The notes beneath the pieces are model-generated. The model was not told the origin of the DNA. It saw nothing but the letters and a program-made list of their open reading frames with translations, and made no database searches. Positions 8,892 through 17,526 of a stretch of 64,000 nt of DNA are shown here, piece after piece. Made by a program: the position numbers and the translations under genes. Location of the stretch: positions 536,501 to 600,500 of the forward strand of contig NZ_AP023360.1 in NCBI RefSeq assembly GCF_018326265.1, written 5' to 3'. The number at the start of each line of letters is the position of its first letter. Position 1 is the first letter of the stretch. The stretch is from Catellatospora sp. IY07-71 (GTDB taxonomy: Bacteria > Actinomycetota > Actinomycetes > Mycobacteriales > Micromonosporaceae).

Positions 8892-8904
8892 TTAACGCTC
8901 GCTC
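8892..8904. promoter_or_regulatory. TTAACGCTCGCTC motif upstream of acyl-CoA dehydrogenase
   Basis: The 13-base motif TTAACGCTCGCTC differs at two positions from TTAACGTTCGTTC directly before the thiolase start at 60592. The core AACG-NN-CG(T/C)T is palindromic and resembles TetR-type operators of fatty-acid degradation genes. Regulation by one repressor is inference. Confidence 0.45.
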
Positions 8905-8910
8905 AGGTTT

Positions 8911-8955
8911 CCCTGTCCACCCCTCACGGTAAACTTTCCTCTGGGCTGGACAGGG
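8911..8955. promoter_or_regulatory. Inverted repeat CCCTGTCCA / TGGACAGGG
   Basis: Perfect 9-base arms at 8911-8919 and 8947-8955 lie in the divergent spacer between the acyl-CoA dehydrogenase and the UDP-sugar dehydrogenase genes. The 27-base gap includes GGTAAACTTTCC. The repeat could be an operator or a leader hairpin of the downstream gene; neither is proven. Confidence 0.35.
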
Positions 8956-9018
8956 CGTAGGCTCCTCATCTGCTCAAACCCGTTCACCCCCCAGCCCTTG
9001 CGGATTAGGAGACAGCGC

Positions 9019-10437
9019 GTGACCCTCCCGTACGCGAGCCAGCCCGCCCCCGTCACCCCTCCCTCCGGTGCCGCGCGGCCCCGGCTGACGTTCATCGGCA
9101 CCGGCTACCTGGGAGCCACGTACGCCATCTGCTACGCCGAGCTCGGCTACGAGGTCATCGGCTTCGACGTGGACGTGGACAAGATCGAGAAGCTCGGCCA
9201 GGGCCAGGTGCCCTTCCACGAGCCCGGTCTCGACGAGATGCTGCGCCGCAACCTGGCCGCGGGACGGCTGCGCTTCACCACGTCGTACCAGGAGACCGCC
9301 GACTTCGGTGACGTGCACTTCATCTGCGTGGGCACCCCGCAGCGGGCCAACGGCCTGGGCGCCGACCTGACCTACGTCGAGGCGTCGGTCACCAACCTGG
9401 CCCAGCACCTGACGCGCAAGGCGCTCATCGTCGGCAAGTCCACCGTGCCGGTGGGCACCGCGGAGTGGGTCGAGCAGCTCGTCGCCAAGCACGCCCGCCC
9501 GGAGCTGGCCGTCGAGGTCGCGTGGAGCCCCGAGTTCCTGCAGGAGGGCTTCGCCGTCGACGACGTCATGCGCCCCAACCGCATCGTGGTGGCCACCAAG
9601 ACCGAGTGGTCGAACTCACTGCTGCACGCCGCGCACAAGGGCGTGTTCGACCTGGCCGCCACCGAGGACCGCGAGGTGCCGGTGGTCGCCACCGACTTCG
9701 CCACCGCCGAGCTGGTCAAGGTCGCCGCGAACTCGTTCCTCGCCACCAAGATCTCGTTCATCAACGCGATGGCCGAGGTGTGCGAGGTGGCCGGCGGCGA
9801 CGTGACGCAGCTCGCCCGCGCGCTGGGCTACGACCCGCGCATCGGCAACCGCTTCCTGCAGTCGGGCGTCGGCTTCGGCGGCGGCTGCCTGCCCAAGGAC
9901 ATCCGCGCGTTCCAGGCCCGCGCCCAGGAGCTGGGCGCCGGTGAGGCGCTGCGCTTCCTGCACGAGGTCGACCTGATCAACCTGCGCCGCCGCCAGCGCG
10001 TGCTGAACCTGGCCGCCGGGCTGCTCGGCCGCCGCTTCGGCCCGGCCGGCCCGGACCTGTCCGGCACCCGGATCGCCGTGCTCGGCGCGACCTTCAAGCC
10101 CAACTCCGACGACGTACGCGACGCGCCCGCGCTCGCCGTGGCGGGCATGCTCTCGCGCGCCGGGGCCGACGTGCACGTGTACGACCCGCAGGGCATGGAG
10201 AACGCCAAGCGCTCGCTGCCCGAGGTCGAGTACGCCAAGTCCCTGGTGGACGCGGTGGCCGACGCGGACCTGGTGTGCGTGCTGACCGAGTGGGCCGAGT
10301 TCCGCAACGCCGACCCGGTGGCGCTGGGCGAGGTCGTCAACACCAAGCTGGTCATCGACGGCCGCAACTGCCTCGACGCCTCGGCGTGGAAGTCGGCCGG
10401 CTGGACCCTGCGCGCCCTGGGCCGCCCGACGGTCTGA
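9019..10437 (+). CDS. UDP-glucose 6-dehydrogenase family protein
   Basis: The 472-residue enzyme belongs to the UDP-glucose/GDP-mannose dehydrogenase family, which oxidises a nucleotide sugar twice to a uronate with two NAD+. The amino Rossmann fold begins FIGTGYLGATYA, with GFDVDVDKI as the NAD-binding second strand. The catalytic cysteine is in GFGGGCLPKDIRAF near residue 290, and the third domain starts IAVLGATFKPNSDDVRDAP. UDP-glucose is the most common substrate. The GTG at 9019 was chosen because TAGGAG lies 8 bases upstream. The product could feed exopolysaccharide or cell-wall uronate synthesis. A terminator follows. Confidence 0.92.
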   Translation: MTLPYASQPAPVTPPSGAARPRLTFIGTGYLGATYAICYAELGYEVIGFDVDVDKIEKLGQGQVPFHEPGLDEMLRRNLAAGRLRFTTSYQETADFGDVHFICVGTPQRANGLGADLTYVEASVTNLAQHLTRKALIVGKSTVPVGTAEWVEQLVAKHARPELAVEVAWSPEFLQEGFAVDDVMRPNRIVVATKTEWSNSLLHAAHKGVFDLAATEDREVPVVATDFATAELVKVAANSFLATKISFINAMAEVCEVAGGDVTQLARALGYDPRIGNRFLQSGVGFGGGCLPKDIRAFQARAQELGAGEALRFLHEVDLINLRRRQRVLNLAAGLLGRRFGPAGPDLSGTRIAVLGATFKPNSDDVRDAPALAVAGMLSRAGADVHVYDPQGMENAKRSLPEVEYAKSLVDAVADADLVCVLTEWAEFRNADPVALGEVVNTKLVIDGRNCLDASAWKSAGWTLRALGRPTV

Positions 10438-10450
10438 CCGCTGATCTGCC

Positions 10451-10485
10451 GAAAGAGCCCATCCGCCGCGCGGGTGGGCTCTTTC
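10451..10485 (+). terminator. Terminator hairpin after UDP-sugar dehydrogenase
   Basis: GAAAGAGCCCA (10451-10461) pairs exactly with TGGGCTCTTTC (10475-10485) across a GC-rich 13-base loop, 13 bases after the stop codon. The rest of the spacer to 10646 shows no gene or clear further structure. Confidence 0.75.
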
Positions 10486-10646
10486 ACATTCCCGGGCGTT
10501 CCACGATCTTCGTGGCCGAACGCGTGCGCTGCCGCTACCTGACTGAAATGGGGCTTTTCAAAGGTCACTCCGATCAGACATGCTGCCGGTAATCGATCCA
10601 CACGCCGCGTCATCGTTCAATGACGTGCCGGGAGTCGGAGGTTGCC

Positions 10647-13600
10647 ATGGCTGCGGCCAGCACGTGCTCGATGTGTGGCCGGGAGCGGGAAGACCCCACC
10701 GTGCGCTGCCCGCACTGCGGCAACACGCCGGAGCAGCTCGCGGCCGAGGTGGCCCGGCTCAACAAGGCCATCGCCGAGATGAACGCCGAAGACGTCCGGC
10801 TGTCCGGCGAGCGCAAGAAGCTCAGTGGCAAGCTGCAGGCGGCGCTCTACCAGCGGGACATCCTGGCCCACGCCGAGGCGCAGCGGCAGAAGAAGGCCGC
10901 GCCGAAGCAGCGGCGCTGGATCCCCAAGCCGCCCGGCGCGAAGGATCCGACCGCCGCGCCGGCCGCTACGGCCCCGGCTGCCGACGGCGCGGACGTGCCC
11001 CGGCAGCCGCCCGGCCCGCCCGGTGACGGGCCCAGGCGGACCGCGCCGCGCACCGCCCCGCGCGTCGCGCCGCTGCCCGAGCACGAGCCGGAGGCGTCGC
11101 CGCGTTCGGTGCAGAACATCATGCTGGCGCTGGGCTCGCTGCTGATCGGCATCGCCGCGGTGGTCTTCGCCGCCGTCGCGCTCAGCAACGTGGACCCGGG
11201 CATCCGGCTGACCGTGCTCGCCGTGGTCACCGCGGTGCTGCTCGGCATCGCGCCGAGCCTGGTCAAGGGCGGCCTGTCGTCGACCGCCGAGGCGCTCGCC
11301 GGGGTCGGCCTGGCCCTGCTGCCCATCGACGGCTACCTGCTGGCGCAGCTCAGCCTGATCGACACCTCGCTGGTGATCGTGGCCGGGCTGGTCTTCGCGG
11401 TGACGGCCGCGATCGCGTACCTCTACCACCGCGCCACCGGCCTGACCATCCCGCGCTACGCGGTGGTGCTGGCCATCCAGCCGGTGCTGCCGCTACTGCT
11501 GTACGACCTCATCAACGGGCCCGCCGGGTGGGCCGTGGTGCTGACCGTGGTCGCCGCGCAGAACGCGGTCATCGCGCGGGCCGTGGAGATCGCCAACGCG
11601 TCCGGCTCGCGGGCCGCGCTGCCGCACACCCTGGCCGAGTTCATGCGGCGGCCGCCGGCCCGGCCCACCGCCGCCCGCGAGTCCGCGTTCTGGCTGCGCG
11701 AGCTGGCCTGGATCCTGCACGGCCTGGCTATCGCGGCGGCCGTCGTGTACGCCGTGGCCGCGCTGCTCACCGCGGACACCGTGCCGTCGGTCGGGCGGGC
11801 CGCGGCCACCCTGCTGCTCGCGGTCGCGGTCGCCCTGGTCGGCACGCTGATGCTGCGCCGGGCGCCGCTGAGCGAGCTGGCCGCCGGGGCCATGGTGCTG
11901 GCCGTGATCGGCTCGGCGGCGCGGGTCGCCGTGGTCGCGCTGCCCGACCGGGCGCTGCTGGTGATCGCCGCCGCGGTGGCGGTGACCGGGCTCGGCGTAC
12001 GCGCCGTGCCGGAGCCGACCCGGCGCGGGCCGCAGCTCGCCTCCACCCTGGCGCTGGTCGTGCTGGGACTGTTCGTCGCGGGCACCGCGCTGCGGGCCGC
12101 GCTCGCGCCGGTCGCCGCGGCCTGGCCGGTGGGCTCGGCCGACGTCGACGGCTTCGGCGCCGAGATCGCGCAGCGGGCCGGGCACCCCGGCTGGCCGCTG
12201 GTGGCCACGGTCGCGCTGCTCACCGTGGCCGCCGCGCTGGCGCTGCCGGCCGCCTGGCGGCACGAGACCGTGGTCGGCGGGGCGGCGCTCACCGCGCTGG
12301 CCGCCCCGGCCTCGCTGCAGCTGAGCTGGGTCGCCACCCAGTGGGTGCTGGCCATCGCCGCCATCGTGCTGCTGGGGGCCGGGATCGGTGTCGCCGGGCT
12401 GGGCGGCGCGGGCAGCGCGCCGTGGGCCGCGACCACACCCCGGGCCGCCCGCGCGCACCTGATCGCCTCGTTCCTGGTCGGCGGGGTCGCCACGGGCGTC
12501 GCGCTGGCCCACACCTGGTCCACGGCCGGGCTGATGGCCGTGTTCACGGTGGCGGGCGTGGTGCTGGCGGGCGCGCAGCGCGTACTGCCCGCGCCCGCCG
12601 GTGAGAACCCCACGCTGTCCATGGCGGAGGGTCCGGCCGGGGCCGGGCTGACGCCGCCCGCGACGGTGCTGCTCGGGGACGCCGCGGCGGGTGCCGCGGC
12701 CTTCGCCGCGCCGATCGCGGTCGGCACCGGGGTGCTCACCCTGTTCCCGGCGGCCGGGGAGCAGGTCGCGCTGGCCACCGCGTTCCTCGCCTGCGCCGCC
12801 GTGCTGGCGCTGGTCGCGGCGCGGCTGGTGGCGCAGCGGCGCATCGGCAGCCCGCTGGCGCTGGGCGCCGGGCTGGGCGCCCTGGTGATCGCCGGGGCCG
12901 CGTTCGGGGTGGCGGACACGACCGCGCTCGACGCGGGACTCGGCGCGCTGCTGCTGATCTCGGCGATCCTGCTGGCGCTGGCCCCCTCCATCGACTCCGG
13001 CCGCCGTGCCGACCGCGCGCTGGACGGCGCGGACTTCGCCGCCGCCGCCGTCACCGTCGCGCTGGTCGCGGCGCTGGCCCGCACCGCGCACCTGATCGCC
13101 CCGCAGTACTGGCTGGTGCTGGCGGCGCTGCTGGTGCTCGCCGTGGGCGGGTGCGTCCGGCTGCTGCCCGAGGACCTGCGGCGCGGCCCGGTCGCGGGCA
13201 GCGCCGTGGCGGGCGTCGTGCTGATCGCCGTCGCGGGCTACCCGGCGCTGGCCGGCGGCATCAAGGCGCTCGCGCTGCCCGGTGAGCTGTGGGCCGCCGA
13301 CCTGGCCCCGATCGGCGGCGACGTCGGCTTCGGCTGGCAGGCGCCCGTCGCGCTGATCATCCTGGCCGCGGCCAGCGCGATCACGCTGCCGCCGCCGCGC
13401 AGCCACCAGGGCGCCGCGATCGCCGCGATCCTGGCCACCGTCGGCGCCCCGGCGGCGCTCGGCTGGCCCTGGTGGGCCCCGATCGTCCTCGGCCTGACCA
13501 TCGCCACCGGGTACGCCCTGGCCGCGGCCGTCGCCGTCGACCCGCGCGCGGGGTACACCCGGCTGGCCGTGGCCACCGCGGTCGCGCTGCACGCGCTCGG

Positions 13601-15599
13601 CGCGGCGCTGGTGCGGCCGTGGACCACCGCCGCCGCGCTCGGCATGATCGCGCTGGTCGGCGCGGCGATGGTGCTGATGGCCGTCCTCATGACCCGGCAG
13701 GCGAAACTCGCCGCCGGTGAGCCGGAGCCCGGCGAGCCGGCCGCGCTGGACCGGCGGGCCCCCGCCCACCTCGACGTGCTCGGCGGCGCGGGCGTGCTCG
13801 CCGTGCTGCTGGCCGGGCCCGCGGCGCTCGCCGCCCTGGCCGCGAGCCTGGACAAGCCCGTCGACATCGTGCTCACCGCGGCGCTCGGCGGCACCAGCAT
13901 CGGCCTGGCCGCGCTCGCCGCGGCGCGCCGCCCCGCCGCGCCCTACCTCGGCTGGGGCACCGTCGGCGTGGCGGTCTCCGGCACGCTGATCGCCCTGCTC
14001 GCGCTGCCAACGTCCTATCCCGCCGGGGTGTACGCCGCCGCGGCGGTGCTGCTCGTGGTGCTCGCCGAGCTGCTGCGCACCAGCACGCGCGACCAGCTCG
14101 GGCTCACTCCGGAACGGGTGGCCGTCCCCGCGCCGCGCCGGATCCCCCGGGAGGGGCCGCAGCGCTGGCGCGTCGGCTTCGACGCCCGCCTGGAGCTGAT
14201 CGAGCGCAGCCGCCGCTGGCCGTCCTACCCGGGCGCGATGGCGGCGGCCGCCGCGGCGGCACCGGCTCTGATCGCGCTGTTCTCGCTGACCTCCGCGCTG
14301 CACGAGGCGCTGGTCCGGCCGTACGACAGCCTCAACGCGATCTGGCAGGGGCCGCCCACGGCCGCGACCGGCCCCGGCGACGTCGCCGCGGTGCTCACCG
14401 CGGTGCTGCTCACGGTGGCCGCGGGCATCGCCGCGGTCGGCTTCGGCGGCGGGCCCACCCGCGCCGTGTCGGTGGTCGTGCCCGGCGCGGCCGTCACCCT
14501 GCTCATCGCCCCCGCCGGGCTCGGCCTGGCCTGGCCCGCGTCGGTGCTGGCCGGGCTCGGCGTGTTCACCGTCTGCATGCTCAGCGTCGCGCTGACCGAG
14601 CCGCCCACCGGCGAGGACACCGATCGCCCGATCCGGCTCGCCCGCGTCGCGGTGCTGCTGCTGGGCCTGGTCGCGGGCGGCGCCGGGCTGGCGGGCGCGC
14701 TCGCCACCCCCGGCATGACGATCTTCACCTTCGGCGGGGCCGTCGCCGTCGGGGCCGTCGCCGCGCTCGGCGGCAAGTCGCAGCGGGCCCGCATCCTCGG
14801 CTGGCTCGGCGCGGCGCTGGCCGCGCAGTTGTTCGTGCTGACCGTCAGCCTGCGGGTCGGCGCGAAGCCCGAGTGGGCGGCGTTCGGCGTGCTCGCCGTC
14901 GGCGCGATCCTGATCGTCGGCGCGGCGCTGCACCCGCGCTTCACCCGGCCCGAGGCGCTGCGCGAGGCGCAGGCGGTCGAGTGGGCCGGGTACACCGCCG
15001 GGGTCATCGCGCTCGGGCTCGCCGTGCGGGCACCGTCGCAGGTCGCCGCGCTGCTCGTCGGCTGGGGGGCGGTGCTCGGCATCGCGGCGACCCGGGCCGG
15101 GCGGCCCGCCGGGCAGCGCCGGGTGCTGTTCTGGGCCGCCGCGGCCAGCGAGATCGCCGCGTGGTGGCTGATCATGCGCACCGCGGACGTGGCGCTGCCG
15201 GAGGCGTACACGCTGCCGTTCGCGCTGCTCGCGCTCGCGGTCGGCCTGCTGGAGCTACGGCAGCGGCCGCAGCTGGGCAGCTGGGCGGCGTACGGCCCGG
15301 CGCTGATCGCGGGCTTCGGCCCGACCGTCGTGGTGGTGCTGGTGACGACCACGAACCCGATCCGCGAGGTCGGGCTCCTGGTCGCCGCGATCATCACGCT
15401 GGTCGTCGGCTCCCGCTACGGCCAGCAGGCCCCCGTCGCGGTCGGCGCGGCGGTCACCGTCATCGCCGCCCTGCACGCCCTCACCCTGGTCGGCACGACC
15501 TGGCTCGGCGTCCTGATCGGCGGCATCGTCCTCATCGTCCTCGGCGCCAACTCCGAACGCCGCCGCCGCGCCACCGACCGCTACAAACAGTTCCGCTGA
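10647..15599 (+). CDS. Giant polytopic membrane protein with amino-terminal zinc ribbon (SCO7613-like)
   Basis: This protein of 1650 residues starts with a zinc ribbon, with Cys at residues 7, 10, 21 and 24 (CSMCG and CPHCG). A short coiled segment follows (residues 30-70), then a Pro/Ala-rich linker of about 60 residues. From about residue 150 to the end it is almost only hydrophobic helices, several dozen in number, rich in Ala, Leu, Gly and Val. The family is known from actinobacteria as SCO7613-C-terminal-domain membrane proteins and has no assigned function. One charged cytoplasmic stretch near residue 1170 (RRIPREGPQRWR) divides the helices. The start is the ATG at 10647 with GGAGG 6 bases upstream. 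It seems to be a single-gene unit. Confidence 0.85.
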   Translation: MAAASTCSMCGREREDPTVRCPHCGNTPEQLAAEVARLNKAIAEMNAEDVRLSGERKKLSGKLQAALYQRDILAHAEAQRQKKAAPKQRRWIPKPPGAKDPTAAPAATAPAADGADVPRQPPGPPGDGPRRTAPRTAPRVAPLPEHEPEASPRSVQNIMLALGSLLIGIAAVVFAAVALSNVDPGIRLTVLAVVTAVLLGIAPSLVKGGLSSTAEALAGVGLALLPIDGYLLAQLSLIDTSLVIVAGLVFAVTAAIAYLYHRATGLTIPRYAVVLAIQPVLPLLLYDLINGPAGWAVVLTVVAAQNAVIARAVEIANASGSRAALPHTLAEFMRRPPARPTAARESAFWLRELAWILHGLAIAAAVVYAVAALLTADTVPSVGRAAATLLLAVAVALVGTLMLRRAPLSELAAGAMVLAVIGSAARVAVVALPDRALLVIAAAVAVTGLGVRAVPEPTRRGPQLASTLALVVLGLFVAGTALRAALAPVAAAWPVGSADVDGFGAEIAQRAGHPGWPLVATVALLTVAAALALPAAWRHETVVGGAALTALAAPASLQLSWVATQWVLAIAAIVLLGAGIGVAGLGGAGSAPWAATTPRAARAHLIASFLVGGVATGVALAHTWSTAGLMAVFTVAGVVLAGAQRVLPAPAGENPTLSMAEGPAGAGLTPPATVLLGDAAAGAAAFAAPIAVGTGVLTLFPAAGEQVALATAFLACAAVLALVAARLVAQRRIGSPLALGAGLGALVIAGAAFGVADTTALDAGLGALLLISAILLALAPSIDSGRRADRALDGADFAAAAVTVALVAALARTAHLIAPQYWLVLAALLVLAVGGCVRLLPEDLRRGPVAGSAVAGVVLIAVAGYPALAGGIKALALPGELWAADLAPIGGDVGFGWQAPVALIILAAASAITLPPPRSHQGAAIAAILATVGAPAALGWPWWAPIVLGLTIATGYALAAAVAVDPRAGYTRLAVATAVALHALGAALVRPWTTAAALGMIALVGAAMVLMAVLMTRQAKLAAGEPEPGEPAALDRRAPAHLDVLGGAGVLAVLLAGPAALAALAASLDKPVDIVLTAALGGTSIGLAALAAARRPAAPYLGWGTVGVAVSGTLIALLALPTSYPAGVYAAAAVLLVVLAELLRTSTRDQLGLTPERVAVPAPRRIPREGPQRWRVGFDARLELIERSRRWPSYPGAMAAAAAAAPALIALFSLTSALHEALVRPYDSLNAIWQGPPTAATGPGDVAAVLTAVLLTVAAGIAAVGFGGGPTRAVSVVVPGAAVTLLIAPAGLGLAWPASVLAGLGVFTVCMLSVALTEPPTGEDTDRPIRLARVAVLLLGLVAGGAGLAGALATPGMTIFTFGGAVAVGAVAALGGKSQRARILGWLGAALAAQLFVLTVSLRVGAKPEWAAFGVLAVGAILIVGAALHPRFTRPEALREAQAVEWAGYTAGVIALGLAVRAPSQVAALLVGWGAVLGIAATRAGRPAGQRRVLFWAAAASEIAAWWLIMRTADVALPEAYTLPFALLALAVGLLELRQRPQLGSWAAYGPALIAGFGPTVVVVLVTTTNPIREVGLLVAAIITLVVGSRYGQQAPVAVGAAVTVIAALHALTLVGTTWLGVLIGGIVLIVLGANSERRRRATDRYKQFR

Positions 15600-15631
15600 C
15601 ACCCGCCCACCGCCCACCGCCGTCCGCGCGG

Positions 15632-15656
15632 ACGCGGCGCGGCGCGGCGCGGCGCC
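15632..15656. repeat. GCGGC simple-sequence run
   Basis: Four to five tandem copies of the 5-base unit GCGGC lie just before the long palindrome. Its length could vary between strains by slippage. No function is visible. Confidence 0.6.
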
Positions 15657-15658
15657 AA

Positions 15659-15733
15659 GATCGTCCGACTTGCCAGGCACATGGGCGAATGCGCGCACAA
15701 GATACGCCCGAGTGCCAGGCAAGTCGGACGATC
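15659..15733. repeat. 75-base palindromic element, family C copy 1
   Basis: The 22-base arms 15659-15680 and 15712-15733 match at 21 positions (GATCGTCCGACTTGCC core). The loop carries GGGCGAATG and AAGATACGCCC. Nearly the same 75 bases occur in inverted orientation at 60448-60521, loop included. It lies between the convergent membrane-protein and purE genes. Confidence 0.8.
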
Positions 15734-15769
15734 AAAGACGGCAGGCCGGACGATCAAAGACGGCAGGCC
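15726..15769. repeat. Two tandem 22-base direct repeats
   Basis: The unit GGACGATCAAAGACGGCAGG plus CC occurs twice without a gap (15726-15747 and 15748-15769), followed by a third, broken GGACGGTC. The first unit starts inside the right arm of the adjacent palindrome, so the arm end has been duplicated outward. Confidence 0.8.
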
Positions 15770-15789
15770 GGACGGTCGAGAGGGGGCCG

Positions 15790-16296
15790 TCAGAGGGCGG
15801 ACTGGAGGGCGGCGTCCTTCTGGGCGACGAGTTCGGTGAGGCTGTGGGCGTAGTCGGTGAGGGCGGCGCGGAGGGTGGCGTCGTGGGCGCCGAGGATGCG
15901 GGCCGCGAGCAGGCCCGCGTTGCGGCCGCCGGCGATGGAGACGGTGGCGACCGGGATGCCGGCCGGCATCTGCACGATCGACATCAGCGAGTCCATGCCG
16001 TCGAGGTACTTCAGCGGCACCGGGACGCCGATCACCGGCAGCGGCGTCACGCTGGCGACCATGCCGGGCAGGTGGGCCGCGCCGCCCGCGCCCGCGATGA
16101 TGACCTTGAGGCCGCGGTCGGCCGCCGACCGCCCGTAGTCGATCATCAGCTGCGGCGTGCGGTGCGCGGACACGACGTGGACCTCGTAGGTCACGCCGAA
16201 CTCGGCCAGCGCCTCGGCGGCGGGCTTCATCACGGGCCAGTCCGAGTCGGACCCCATGATGATCCCGACCTGCGGCGCCGGGGTCTGGTCAGTCAT
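15790..16296 (-). CDS. purE: N5-carboxyaminoimidazole ribonucleotide mutase PurE
   Basis: PurE converts N5-CAIR to CAIR in purine synthesis. The 168-residue product has the class I signature [12 protein letters not shown] near the start, [11 protein letters not shown], and the substrate loop [12 protein letters not shown]. It acts on the product of purK, whose gene lies 71 bases upstream on the same strand, so the two form an operon. The ATG at 16296 is chosen because GAGGAGAACGCG precedes it and the protein then matches the usual short amino end; the frame is open a further 36 bases. Confidence 0.96.
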   Translation of the reverse strand: MTDQTPAPQVGIIMGSDSDWPVMKPAAEALAEFGVTYEVHVVSAHRTPQLMIDYGRSAADRGLKVIIAGAGGAAHLPGMVASVTPLPVIGVPVPLKYLDGMDSLMSIVQMPAGIPVATVSIAGGRNAGLLAARILGAHDATLRAALTDYAHSLTELVAQKDAALQSAL

Positions 16297-16367
16297 CGCG
16301 TTCTCCTCGTTGCGCTCGCCGAAGCCGCGCACGGCGGCCCGATCCGGTGGTTCGCTGGTGCGGCCGC

Positions 16368-17510
16368 TCAGGCGGGCGCGGTGCCGTAGGTCAGCCAGTG
16401 GGCGGCGCGGGCCGCGCGGCGGCGGCAGTCGGCCAGGTCGGCGCCGAGCGCGGTGACGTGCCCGATCTTGCGGCCGGGCCGGGTCTGCTTGCCGTAGAGG
16501 TGCACCTTCACGCCGGGCTCGGCAGCCATCAGGTGGTGCAGCCGCTCGTCGATGGACATGCCGCCCTCCGGACCGCCCAGCACGTTGACCATGACGACGG
16601 CGGGTGCGGCGAGCGCGGTGTCGCCCATGGGGTAGTCGAGGACGGCGCGCAGGTGCTGCTCGAACTGCGAGGTGCGGGCGCCCTCGATGGTCCAGTGCCC
16701 GGAGTTGTGCGGCCGCATGGCCAGCTCGTTGATCACGAGTCCCTGCGGGGTCTCGAACAGCTCGACGGCCAGCAGGCCGACCACGCCCAGCTCGTTCGCG
16801 ATGCGGATGGCGAGCTGCTGCGCCCCGATCGCGACGTCCTCCGGCAGGTCCGGGGCGGGGGCGAGCACCTCGACGCAGATGCCGTCCTGCTGCACGGTCT
16901 CGACCACCGGATACACCGCGACCTGCCCGTACGGCGAGCGGGCGACCTGCACGGCGAGTTCGCGGCGCAGCTCGACCTTCTCCTCGACGATCAGCTCGGC
17001 GCCGCTGGCCAGCAGGTCGATGATCTCCTCGACGTCGTTGACGACGAACACGCCGCGCCCGTCGTACCCGCCGCGGGCCGTCTTCACGACCGCGGGCAGC
17101 CCGAACTCGACCAGCTCGGCGGCGGTGGCGATGGGCGCCCAGCGCGGCACCGGCGCGCCCAGCTCGGACAGCCGGCGGCGCATCTGGTGCTTGTCCTGGG
17201 CGTAGCGCAGCGCGTCGGCGCCGGGGAAGACCTTGTGGCCCTCGGCGGCCAGCGCGCGGATGTGCTCGCCGGGCACGTGCTCGTGGTCGAAGGTGACCAC
17301 GTCGCAGGACTTGGCGAAGGTGCGCAGCGCGGCCAGGTCGGTGTGACTGCCGAGCTGGACGTCGGCCGCGACCAGCGCCGCGGACTCGTCGACGTCGTTG
17401 GCCAGCACCCGCAGCGACTGGCCGAGGGCGATCGCCGCCTGGTGGGTCATTCGGGCGAGCTGGCCGCCGCCGATCATGCCGACGACAGGGAGGCCGGTGC
17501 GTGTGTCCAT
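16368..17510 (-). CDS. purK: N5-carboxyaminoimidazole ribonucleotide synthase PurK
   Basis: PurK makes N5-CAIR from AIR, bicarbonate and ATP. The 380-residue ATP-grasp protein begins with [13 protein letters not shown], has the conserved FDHEHVP, the ATP-binding [17 protein letters not shown] near residue 140, and [16 protein letters not shown] near residue 275. It is followed by purE in the same direction. It starts 14 bases after the stop of the asparagine-synthetase-like gene, so all three may be cotranscribed. Confidence 0.96.
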   Translation of the reverse strand: MDTRTGLPVVGMIGGGQLARMTHQAAIALGQSLRVLANDVDESAALVAADVQLGSHTDLAALRTFAKSCDVVTFDHEHVPGEHIRALAAEGHKVFPGADALRYAQDKHQMRRRLSELGAPVPRWAPIATAAELVEFGLPAVVKTARGGYDGRGVFVVNDVEEIIDLLASGAELIVEEKVELRRELAVQVARSPYGQVAVYPVVETVQQDGICVEVLAPAPDLPEDVAIGAQQLAIRIANELGVVGLLAVELFETPQGLVINELAMRPHNSGHWTIEGARTSQFEQHLRAVLDYPMGDTALAAPAVVMVNVLGGPEGGMSIDERLHHLMAAEPGVKVHLYGKQTRPGRKIGHVTALGADLADCRRRAARAAHWLTYGTAPA

Positions 17511-17526
17511 CGCTTCGGAAGTCTAG

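Noticed and set aside
11493-14933. A long minus-strand frame opposite the giant membrane-protein gene
   Set aside because: Its composition (Arg, Gly, Gln, Asp repeats) is typical of the complement of Ala/Leu-rich coding sequence; no family features.
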